From assembly GCA_015657535.1 (NCBI GenBank), contig JADHZB010001944.1, forward strand, positions 16,019-32,661: DNA of 16,643 bases, given 5' to 3'. Below the pieces are notes generated by a model that did no database searches, had not been told where the DNA came from, and saw only the letters and a program-made list of their open reading frames with translations. Of this stretch, positions 10,401-16,643 are shown piece by piece. Position 1 is the first letter of the stretch, and every line of letters begins with the position of its first letter. A program made the position numbers and the translations under genes. Source of the DNA: Nephromyces sp. MM_2019. Lineage: Eukaryota; Apicomplexa; Aconoidasida; Nephromycida.

Positions 10401-11516
10401 TAATGAGTGCTATTTATTACACATTTATATATATCTGATTTATTAAACAATTCAGGCCTAGGGTTTGACCCATTAAGATTGAATATCAAGCTAGAACCCT
10501 ATTCAGAAACAAGCTACCCTACTCTACTAGAAAATAATTTCAAAGGTAATTAATTACACATTCTTTCGGTTTGTGTTTGAAATAGATATATTTGATATAC
10601 ATCCGTTTTTAAAACATCAATTGTTTGCTTATGTATTAATTACATGTTTGTTTGAGGAATTTTTATGTTAATGCTTATGTATTTTATATATGTATGTGTG
10701 TTTCCCAGCTGTTTGTGAACTGTGTTTAGGTATCTAAGTGCTTCTTGTGTTTTTGTAAATCATTTTTATAATCACATTCAGGTTTTTATAAGAGAATTTA
10801 ATTTAACTATGTGTATATATTTATATTTATAATTTTGTGCATATTTTAAATTGTATACAGTATAAACAATTTGACTCCTTATATATTAATATTTATTATT
10901 TTTCAAAACAAAATGCAGTCTATCCCGAACAACCAAAATATCTGGAAGTTGATCATCAAATTGTATATGTATGAACTAAAATTTATTGAATAAAAAAAAT
11001 CAAAACACAAATTCTACAAATGCTTTGTAGAATTTCTATTTCTTCTCTTTTGAGTACAAAGAAGAATTTATTTGCACAATCTGTCTGGTTTCCAATAAAT
11101 TAAATGTAATTAAAAATACTGAAAACTTGGAGCGCTATGTTGCAAGGGTAAATATTTATTTTCATAAGATAAATCACAAGATGTCTTAAAAAGTAACTGA
11201 TTTCCACCTATAAGCTACCTACACAAATTAACCATATGAACCACTGAGGACTTTTTATATTTAATAAAAGCACTTTAAAATTATTTCAGATAATACATTT
11301 TCTCATCATGCTTAAATTGTTTTGAAAGTAATTAGTGTAGTTATTCGACTGGACGAACTCAGTTCCTAATAATTATTCTTTATTTTATATACTCAGATTG
11401 TTCAGATGAATTCTAAGCCTGATAACAAGTATAAAATACCAAGCGTAAGAAGATACATATTAAAAATTAAATCGCAATCACAAATCCAAGTTAAATTAGA
11501 CTTTGTTACTAAATGA
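7274..11516 (+). CDS. AASDHPPT: 4'-phosphopantetheinyl transferase, Sfp type (AASDHPPT/LYS5-like), 11 exons
   Basis: Exons: 7274-7449, 7799-7931, 8535-8576, 8932-9011, 9420-9476, 9597-9650, 9898-9941, 10456-10545, 10919-10968, 11055-11147, 11397-11516. They join in phase into 939 bases, 312 residues plus TGA. All introns are GT-AG. The family transfers phosphopantetheine from CoA to a serine of acyl-carrier-type proteins, using Mg. Motifs in order: DEEIKTAMR (about 51-59) and ISKYTGLSPQSLQI (about 83-96), the family's N-terminal region; HKPRW (about 99-103); NFNTSH (113-118); VGID (132-135, D135 a predicted Mg ligand); FTTEEW (158-163); WTAKEAFLK (183-191, E187 Mg ligand, K186 and K191 conserved); GLGFDPLRL (196-204). 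Human AASDHPPT is about 309 residues and, from memory, has the same order and a similar tail. The start is the first ATG after an in-frame TGA at 7271-7273. In animals and fungi the enzyme acts in the cytosol on fatty acid synthase, aminoadipate reductase and mitochondrial carrier protein; the substrate here is not shown. Confidence 0.93.
7450..7798 (+). other. PPTase intron 1, with stem-loop
   Basis: 349 bases, GTCTGT...GAAG. It contains a perfect inverted repeat, TTACTATCTTATT (7562-7574) and its complement (7581-7593), separated by six bases. No coding potential was seen. Confidence 0.8.
7799..7931 (+). CDS. AASDHPPT: PPTase exon 2
   Basis: The single first base completes R59; residues 60-103 follow. 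The exon reads YFKVIDKNCKLISKYLQR, then ISKYTGLSPQSLQI and ends HKPRW. This matches the family pattern of an R(Y/F).F..D segment, an S(K/R)..L.R helix, a short strand and a (G/H)KP turn. The donor is GTATGA at 7932, in phase 0. Confidence 0.92.
8535..8576 (+). CDS. AASDHPPT: PPTase exon 3 (NFNTS strand)
   Basis: Only 42 bases, encoding residues 104-117 (EKGTDHVHINFNTS). NFNTS plus the histidine from exon 4 makes the family's FN.SH motif. The acceptor is TTTACAG and the donor GTAAAA, both in phase 0. It is far too short to be seen by open-frame length. Confidence 0.9.
8932..9011 (+). CDS. AASDHPPT: PPTase exon 4 (VGID magnesium site)
   Basis: Encodes residues 118-143 and two bases of G144. 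It begins HDHGLVMFSTS and contains VGIDIMK, with D135 as the expected Mg ligand. The residue two after the aspartate is methionine, as in human AASDHPPT (from memory), where bacterial Sfp has an acidic residue. The acceptor is ACACAG and the donor GTAATT at 9012. Confidence 0.94.
9420..9476 (+). CDS. AASDHPPT: PPTase exon 5 (F(T/S)..EW motif)
   Basis: 57 bases. The first base completes G144; residues 145-162 follow, with two bases of W163. It reads KSKDDYFSLMK then SIFTTEEW. The FT..EW signature follows the metal site in this family. The acceptor is AATTAG and the donor GTAAAT at 9477. Confidence 0.92.
9597..9650 (+). CDS. AASDHPPT: PPTase exon 6
   Basis: 54 bases. It completes W163, then encodes DFILKSSNTTTQLKRFI (164-180) and two bases of L181. 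This is the linker helix leading to the W..KE motif. The acceptor is TATTCAG and the donor GTAAGA at 9651. The preceding intron is 120 bases. Confidence 0.9.
9898..9941 (+). CDS. AASDHPPT: PPTase exon 7 (WTAKEA catalytic motif)
   Basis: 44 bases. It completes L181, then encodes LWTAKEAFLKCLGT (182-195) and one base of G196. This is the second PPTase signature, W..KE(A/S)..K, with E187 an expected Mg ligand and K186 and K191 the conserved lysines. The acceptor is CTTTTAG and the donor GTAAAA at 9942. Confidence 0.96.
10456..10545 (+). CDS. AASDHPPT: PPTase exon 8 (GLGF segment)
   Basis: Two bases complete G196; residues 197-225 follow, with one base of V226. It begins LGFDPLRLNIKLEPY, matching the G.GLGF segment and the strand after it in AASDHPPT-type enzymes. 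The rest is variable. The acceptor is AATTCAG and the donor GTAATT at 10546. Confidence 0.93.
10919..10968 (+). CDS. AASDHPPT: PPTase exon 9
   Basis: 50 bases; completes V226, then encodes YPEQPKYLEVDHQIVY (227-242). Sequence identity to the family is weak here, so the exon rests on phase, the acceptor AATGCAG and the donor GTATGA at 10969. A second GT at 10963 also keeps phase and would shorten the protein by two residues. Confidence 0.75.
11009..11035 (+). repeat. Perfect 12-bp-arm hairpin inside intron 9
   Basis: AAATTCTACAAA (11009-11020), a TGC loop, then its exact complement (11024-11035). The intron is only 86 bases (10969-11054), and the hairpin ends 18 bases before the acceptor AG. 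It occupies nearly a third of the intron and would sit near the expected branch point region. Confidence 0.85.
11055..11147 (+). CDS. AASDHPPT: PPTase exon 10
   Basis: 93 bases, residues 243-273. It reads YKEEFICTICLVSNKL then NVIKNTENLERYVAR. The EFICTICLVS strand fits the position of the final HxxAVA-like strand in the family core. The acceptor TTTTGAG follows a T/C-rich stretch, and the donor is GTAAAT at 11148, in phase 0. Confidence 0.82.
11397..11516 (+). CDS. AASDHPPT: PPTase exon 11 (terminal exon)
   Basis: 120 bases, residues 274-312 and the TGA at 11514-11516. It reads IVQMNSKPDNKYKIPS, then VRRYILKIKSQSQIQV and ends DFVTK. It is lysine-rich. The RRYILKI part resembles the tail of human AASDHPPT (from memory). 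The acceptor is ATACTCAG, in phase 0. TGA acts as a stop, so the standard code fits here. Confidence 0.82.
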   Translation: MVQMNSKPDNKYKIPSVRRYILKIKSQSQIQVKLDFVTK

Positions 11517-11586
11517 ACTAAACAAATTTATGGATTTTACCATTTAAATATGCTATATTATTTTAAATTGTGATTAGCACATGATA

Positions 11587-11592
11587 AATAAA
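11587..11592 (+). promoter_or_regulatory. Candidate polyadenylation signal AATAAA
   Basis: The canonical hexamer lies 70 bases after the stop codon of the phosphopantetheinyl transferase. AATAAA is common by chance in DNA this AT-rich, so the call depends on position. Confidence 0.4.
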
Positions 11593-12684
11593 TCAAGCAC
11601 TATTTATATACCCTATAATCTTCAGCCCAAAATTTGTAACATATATCATTATGATCTTGACATACAAAGTTAAAAACAATGGATTAACCCCGAGGTGAAT
11701 ATTATCAGATGATATATACATAATATTCCTAATAAATTAATGCTTGAGTCCTCTATAGCCAATATAGTTTCCATATAATTTCATGTTACCCAAATTTAAT
11801 ACCTGAACTAATTCGAAAACTTAATATAGTATCAAATTAAACTCATGCAAACATGTCATTTGGTTTTCCTTTCTTAAAATTTTAATTTGATCTCTGAGCC
11901 TCATAAACTATAAATAATAATTGTTCAGCCTCAGGTACTTAATAATAAACAAGGGCAAAATTTCAGAGTTTTAAAGTGGAATCTTATTTCCGAATGCACT
12001 AATATATTCATTCTTTTCTAAGATAGACAGTGTTTAAATATCAACATTTCTTAAAACTTGATAGTTTTCATCTCACTAACTGCATATAACAATTTGATAA
12101 GCAATCCATTCTAAATAATTGCTAACAACTCAGCCAGCTAATAGTAAATTAAAAAAAATACCTATTGTCAATATAAGAATTATGAAATCAATTCGGATTT
12201 ATATAAATCTCAATTCAATGAATTCCAACTCAATGCTTCAATCTTATTGCCTATATTATAAACTCGCATTTGATTTAATCAAAGTAGTCTAGACATTAGT
12301 GCTTTGATCCTAACCTTAAATACTACAAAAAAACAACTATAAATATCATTTCTACACCTTAAAAAGACAATCTATGTTATTTTGAAACATATCTGATTAG
12401 TAACTTTTCATTCAAGATATATAATTTTCCTATAATAAAATCTTATTTATAAGAATTTAACTTAATCATAATAAACAAGATCTTCTGATTAGTTTTCAGC
12501 TTGACTTGTTGAAGGTTTTCTTTGACTTAAACAAGTAATTCTATTATACTTGAAAATTGATTTATTAAGCTATTATTCAACTAAAACAAGCTTATATATT
12601 TAAGTTAACTTTAATCAAACATAAAGAAAGCACCAATTTAATATATATTTACACAAGATTGTTACAATATATACACACAATGTT
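11593..12684. other. AT-rich region, possible small exons, unresolved
   Basis: Composition resembles the enzyme gene's introns rather than the TG/CA repeats. Competing open stretches exist. Plus: one from 11931 to a TAA at 12018-12020 with QVLNNKQGQNFRVLKWNLIS, and one at 12500-12538 with LDLLKVFFDLNK before a TAA, behind a TTTTCAG acceptor. Minus: MDCLSNCYMQL before a GTGAGA donor (around 12105-12073), KRMNILVHSEIRFHFKT after a TCTTAG acceptor (around 12018 leftwards), and LRDQIKILRKENQ (around 11895-11855). They overlap on opposite strands, so at most some are real. None is recognisable. Confidence 0.25.
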
Positions 12685-12950
12685 AAATTAGGGTAAGCAA
12701 ATGCTAGCAACAATATTAATTAATTTTTTTGCTAATTTAATACATTCGCTTACAATGTATGTACATGTTATCAAACTACACTAGGTAAATACTAGCAACA
12801 CGATTAACTACAACTATTTCAGGTTTTAATATAAATTTTTTCGGTATATGTACACCTTACCAAAATACACTAGGTAAATACTAGCATCATGATTTACTAT
12901 TTATTTCTGGTTTTAATATATTTGGTTATGGTGTGTTACATCTTATTAAA
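12685..12950. repeat. Three-copy tandem repeat with 88/89-bp period
   Basis: The shared element CTAGGTAAATACTAGC(A/T)(A/T)C begins at 12781 and 12870, with a diverged first copy (GGGTAAGCAAATGCTAGCAAC) at 12691. The CTAGCA words start at 12704, 12792 and 12881, giving periods of 88 and 89. Each copy continues with a TTTTAATATA-like segment and a GTATATGTACACCTTACC-like segment. Copies 2 and 3 are clearly more alike than copy 1. CTAG...CTAG forms a short inverted repeat in copies 2 and 3. Confidence 0.85.
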
Positions 12951-13400
12951 TGATTAGAGTTGATATCATTAAAATTTATTTTAGTTTAAATTTTTTATTT
13001 TTATTTTTGTAAAATTCAAAGTGTGTTATAAATTAGGAGGTCACACCTGATTTACACCTAAACAATTAAAAAGTTAACTCAACATTATATAAGGTGAAAT
13101 TTGAATGAGTTATTATTTATCTTTATTGTTATACATGATATTTGGTATATGTTATGATTGATTGATAATACAGAGTTTATATCCATTTAAAGATAATTTA
13201 TGAAGTCATAGCAATTTATATATATATATGTATGCCTTAGCTAATATTTTACTATTTATTTTATAATACAAATTACACATCTTAAATAATAGGATCTCTA
13301 AGTAATATCTCAAATTATATAATTTTTATCAAAGATATGGAAATTAATATAAAATGATTGTTACAAGATACCAGGATAGAGAACTCTTTTACAAAAGATA
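12951..13400. other. AT-rich spacer, nothing recognised
   Basis: AT-rich DNA with T-rich runs (12980-13015) and no simple repeat. No convincing exon or RNA gene is visible on either strand. Confidence 0.5.
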
Positions 13401-13545
13401 ATTATTAGCCTTAACTATACACACACATTCGTATATAAACATACAAACACGTGAATGCAAAAATGGTAATATATTCTATATATATACAAAAAAACAATAA
13501 TAAATTTGAAAAATCAAAAGTGAATAAATAACACACACACCTATT

Positions 13546-13569
13546 TATATATATATATATATATATATA
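13546..13569. repeat. (TA)n microsatellite
   Basis: Uninterrupted alternating TA for about 24 bases, directly after an ACACACACC run. Confidence 0.95.
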
Positions 13570-13828
13570 AATATTATTTTATATGTACATACAAAAACTT
13601 ATTTCCATAGAAAACATTCACCCATATATATACATAAACATACACACATATTAATCCATATATATATATATTATCATTTTGAATAATTAGCATGAGTTAT
13701 GTACTGTAACCTACTTTGTTTTGCACATTAATAATTTACACACATCTCATCAAAAAATTAAGATATGAATATTGAGTTAACTAGTACTCATGAAAGTTAA
13801 AACAAAATATTAAATTTGATTTCTCATC

Positions 13829-13848
13829 TATATATATATATATATATA
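13829..13848. repeat. (TA)n microsatellite
   Basis: Uninterrupted alternating TA for about 20 bases, followed by ACATAAATTATG and then CA-rich sequence. Confidence 0.93.
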
Positions 13849-14439
13849 CATAAATTATGTACACACACACTTATACACCTATATCCACCTGTACACCTAT
13901 ATCCATATTCTCAAAACTCCACTTTACACACATCATATACATCTACTTAAATATAACATTCAACCTACCTGTAGATAATTATACACACACATTTCCAAAC
14001 AAAACTCATGCACTCCAATATAATTTACACACCTCATAAAACAAACCATCCTCATATAAACTCTTACATACCAAAACAAAGTGTATACACACATCAAAAC
14101 AAAGCACACACAGACACCAGATAACCCACATAATCAAAACAATACACATAAATTAAACACCTCAAAACGACACACACCACAAAACAACATTTAAACTTCA
14201 AAGGCAACACACATACCCCAAATCAACTCACCTTCCCCATAACCGAAATCAACACCAACACACAAGATATTACACACACTCACAAACTACACACACCTCA
14301 AAACACCATACACACACCAAACCTACACACAGCCATTCTGAACCCTACACACACCCAATCCAAAACCCTACCCACGTACCCCAAAGCAATAAACACTTGA
14401 AATCCACACACACACAAACCATAAAATAATATACACACT

Positions 14440-14612
14440 CCCAATCCACATACACACACACACTTCATAACCACACACTCACACTTCACAACCCCGCACA
14501 CACGCTTTATAACCACACACCCACACTTCATAATCAACCACATCCACACACCCACACTTCATAACCACACACCCACACTTCATAACCACACACACCCACC
14601 CACACACACACA
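14440..14612. repeat. 21-bp CA-rich minisatellite
   Basis: Copies of the unit CACACCCACACTTCATAACCA. The CTTC/CTTT landmark falls at 14463, 14484, 14505, 14526, 14557 and 14578. Spacing is 21 bp except for one 31-bp step. The array ends in short CCCACC/CACACA runs. The 21-bp period gives a false minus-strand reading frame rich in C, V and G. Confidence 0.88.
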
Positions 14613-14840
14613 CAAGGGTGAAAATATACTCAATTATAAAATAAAAAAATTTATATATATAGTATTATTCCTTGATTAATTTACACAGTTTTTTAAGTAA
14701 TATTTATAAATTTTCGTTTATTATTATTACACATTTTACACATATTTTGTTATTAAATTTAAAAAATTATTTTATTCAAAAATCAAATATATGATCCCTC
14801 TTTCTAATTAATTTTACACACCGTTTAGTGTGGCTATATA
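14613..14840. other. AT-rich spacer between CA and TG blocks
   Basis: Mostly A and T with short TTTACACA words and no repeat array. No gene was seen. Confidence 0.5.
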
Positions 14841-15440
14841 TATAAACATACACACAAGTGTGTGTATATTAAGTAAGTGAAGTTTACACACATTATCTTA
14901 TAGCAAATACTAACAAACATACTCATCATAATCATATCACACACCAATTTATATATAGATGTGTGTGTGTGTGCGATCTATAAATACACATATAAATAAT
15001 TTTATATATTATAAGGTTATAAATAGATAAATGTGTGTATTTAATTGGATGGGTTATATATGAAAATATATATATAAATATATATTTTCATTTGAGGTTC
15101 TATATAATGTGTGTGTATGGATATTTTTATTTGATTATGTGTATGAGGATGTGTGCATGAGGATGTGTGTGCATAATTATTTTATGCTTGTTTTGTAATG
15201 GTTTATAGGCATACTAATATTTTTAGGTTTTGAAATTTTGTTTACTATGTGTGTATATATATATATGTGTAGGTTTTTATATATATATGTGTGTATTTGA
15301 GTTGATATGTAAACTTATGCTTATGAGCTTGTGTGTATTTTTGATTTTTTTACATACGATTTGGCATATACATATATATGTGATGTGTGTAAACAATAGA
15401 ACTCAATTCAGATTATATATATATACACACACACAGACTT
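14841..15440. other. TG-polarity low-complexity block
   Basis: Repeat polarity on the + strand changes around ACACACAAGTGTGTGT (14850-14865). TGTGTG words then alternate with TATATA runs up to about 15400, followed by TATATATACACACACACAG, where polarity flips back. The open stretch at 15230-15472 is Y/I/C/V-rich repeat translation, not a credible gene. Confidence 0.65.
15060..15091. repeat. Hairpin with 14-bp perfect arms
   Basis: ATGAAAATATATAT and its exact complement flank a four-base ATAA spacer. Much of each arm is alternating AT, but the GAAAA/TTTTC ends make the pairing specific. Confidence 0.75.
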
Positions 15441-15713
15441 GTAAATTATTATATGCTTTTAGAATTAAATAAAAATAAATGTGCGTTCTTAACTATCTAA
15501 CACTTAACAAGTATATATATCTCAATTACTCAATATTTCCATACACATAGACCAACGTACACACACAGATATACAAACTATTGCACACATATTACTACTC
15601 ACACACATACGTACTGCACACCCCCATACCAACAATCACCTACCCATACTACGCTATTACACCCACACTCGCACACTACACATACACACACTACACATAC
15701 ACACACATAACAG

Positions 15714-15828
15714 CCACATATAAAACCCACACACATAACACACACATATAAAACCCACACACATAACACACACATATAAAACCCACACACATAACACACA
15801 CATATAAAACCAACACACATAACACCCA
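15714..15828. repeat. 28-bp CA-rich minisatellite, four copies
   Basis: The unit ACATATAAAACCCACACACATAACACAC repeats with the CCC/CCA landmark at 15726, 15754, 15782 and 15810, an exact 28-bp period. The copies are nearly identical, which suggests recent expansion. Confidence 0.92.
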
Positions 15829-15837
15829 CACCCACAC

Positions 15838-15965
15838 ACATAACACACACACATAACACACACACATAATACACACACATAACACACACACATAATACAC
15901 ACACATAACACACACACATAATACACATACATAATACACACACATAACACACATACATAATACAC
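15838..15965. repeat. 13-bp CA-rich minisatellite
   Basis: The unit TAA(C/T)ACACACACA recurs with TAA at 15841, 15854, 15867, 15880 and 15893, a 13-bp period. TAAC and TAAT copies alternate in part, so a 26-bp higher-order unit is likely. Later copies carry an ACATACA variant. Confidence 0.9.
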
Positions 15966-16158
15966 CCACACAACCCCCACACACATAACACCCACATAAA
16001 ACACCCACCCAAACCCACATAACACCCATCCACACACACACAAGACCCGCACACATAACACACTTACATAACACACACAGACACTTCAAACACACACATT
16101 ACATACACACATACACACACACACACACACAGTGCCTACACATTTTGTGTTATATTAG

Positions 16159-16351
16159 GTCATCATGTCAACCGATTCAGATAAGGGAATACACCACAAT
16201 GGCCAATTCATTTTAAGTACAAACAGGCCCGCCTTCCCACACACAGACACACACATTACATTACCTACTAAATATTTTACACATTTTTCTGAGCACGCAC
16301 ACACACATCGTTTTATGGCTGTATTTTGTTCTAAAGATAAAAATGTAAAAG
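16159..16351 (+). CDS. Putative coding exon, unknown protein (5' or internal)
   Basis: An open stretch between an ATATTAG acceptor-like site (AG at 16157-16158) and an AAAG/GTATAT donor (GT at 16352). It has an in-frame ATG at 16165 and a TAG just before it at 16156-16158. From the ATG it starts MSTDSDKGIHHNGQFILS, continues with STNRPAFPH and ends MAVFCSKDKNVK plus one base (phase 1). Unlike the flanking CA and TG repeats it is unique sequence using D, G, N, K and R, which base bias does not explain. The middle part (THITLPTKYFTH, EHAHTH) is CA-influenced. It may be a first exon or an internal exon; the next exon would lie beyond the window. The minus strand of the first 90 bases is also open, so strand is not certain. 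No family is recognised. Confidence 0.42.
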
Positions 16352-16352
16352 G

Positions 16353-16383
<31 letters not shown>

Positions 16384-16643
16384 ATTCATAATATATATAT
16401 ATATGTGTCTATGTGTGTGTGTATTGATAATATATATATATATGTGTCTATGTGTGTGTGTATTGATAATATATATATATATGTGTCTATGTGTGTGTGT
16501 ATTCATAATATATATATATATGTGTCTATGTGTGTGTGTATTCATAATATATATATATATATGTGTCTATGTGTGTGTGTATTCATAATATATATATATA
16601 TGTGTCTATGTGTGTGTGTATTCATAATATATATATATATGTG
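16353..16643. repeat. 39-bp TG/TA minisatellite, runs off the window
   Basis: After a (TA)n tract (16353-16372), a unit of the form GTGTCTATGTGTGTGTGTATT(C/G)ATAA followed by (TA)n repeats. The GTCT landmark C falls at 16409, 16448, 16487, 16526, 16567 and 16606, so the period is 39 bp with one 41-bp unit from an extra TA step. Copies differ by TTCATAA or TTGATAA. As 39 is divisible by three, it makes false frames on both strands. The last copy is cut by the window end. If the upstream exon is real, the array lies in its intron. Confidence 0.95.

Larger units (their letters stand above)
13401..14440. other. CA-polarity low-complexity region
   Basis: The + strand carries dense ACACAC and ACACC words with AT-rich spacing, becoming steadily C-richer and G-poor from about 13855 onward. 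Two (TA)n tracts interrupt it. Open stretches translate to T/H/P/N-rich peptides and reflect the lack of G rather than coding. Confidence 0.7.
15530..16135. repeat. CA-rich repeat block
   Basis: Almost G-free + strand of CACA, ACCC and ATAAC words. It contains the ordered 28-bp and 13-bp arrays listed separately and ends in a pure (CA)n run near 16105-16130. The three overlapping minus-strand open frames here (15599-16095) are all C/V/Y/M-rich translations of TGTG repeats. Confidence 0.88.

Noticed and set aside
13857..14039. 60-codon plus-strand open frame
   Set aside because: It is T/H/N/Y/I-rich translation of CA-polarity DNA with no splice context or family motif.
14298..14555. 85-codon minus-strand open frame
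   Set aside because: It is created by the G-poor CA region and the 21-bp minisatellite; the protein is V/C/G-rich repeat translation.
15714..15965. Possible CRISPR array
   Set aside because: The repeats are contiguous, low-complexity CA units with no unique spacers, and the sequence is eukaryotic.
15599..16095. Three overlapping minus-strand open frames up to 154 codons, resembling a cysteine-rich repeat protein
   Set aside because: All three minus frames are open at once and all read TGTG repeats as C, V, Y and M. This is the signature of repeat DNA, not of a gene.
16261..16588. Open frames with NTHTHRHIYIYI (minus) and IIYIYMCLCVCV (plus) repeats
   Set aside because: They follow the 39-bp minisatellite, whose length is divisible by three. 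Opposite strands are open over the same bases.
1..16643. Telomere or centromere identity
   Set aside because: No run of a telomeric hexamer or heptamer such as TTTAGGG or TTAGGG was seen, and the arrays have different periods and are interspersed with a normal gene.

Overview
The window is AT-rich, intron-containing eukaryotic nuclear DNA. The only gene that can be reconstructed with confidence is split into eleven small exons (42 to 176 coding bases). Its ten GT-AG introns run from 86 to 603 bases and keep phase throughout. Most of the remaining sequence is low-complexity TG or CA repeat. There is no operon structure, ribosome-binding site, rRNA or tRNA. The host cannot be named from this window; an AT-rich protist or a small-genome invertebrate would both fit.

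Layout: 1-1070 is TG-rich and opens with an 18/16-bp minisatellite, followed by an 11-bp-period array. 1070-6340 is TG-biased, AT-rich DNA with no supportable gene; it holds a CA-rich patch, two (TA)n tracts and a 36-bp near-perfect palindrome. 6311-6648 is less AT-rich and may contain coding sequence, but each strand gives a different plausible reading. 6649-7273 is the AT/CA-rich region upstream of the main gene.

7274-11516 (+) is a complete gene for a Sfp-type 4'-phosphopantetheinyl transferase of the AASDHPPT/LYS5 group. The predicted protein has 312 residues, with the NFNTSH, VGID and WTAKEA motifs, a GLGF segment and a C-terminal tail. A polyadenylation-type hexamer follows 70 bases after the stop codon.

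11517-12640 has intron-like composition and competing short open stretches on both strands. 12685-12950 is a three-copy repeat with an 88/89-bp period. 13400-14612 is CA-rich and ends in a 21-bp minisatellite. 14840-15440 turns TG-rich and carries a 14-bp-arm hairpin. 15530-16130 is CA-rich with 28-bp and 13-bp minisatellites. 16159-16351 looks like one coding exon (+). 16353 to the end is a TA tract followed by a 39-bp TG/TA minisatellite that runs off the window.

The long computed reading frames are mostly translations of these repeats. The enzyme gene is hidden because every exon after the first is too short to stand out. An unexplained large-scale feature is that the simple repeats come in blocks of consistent strand polarity, TG or CA on the + strand, that switch several times.
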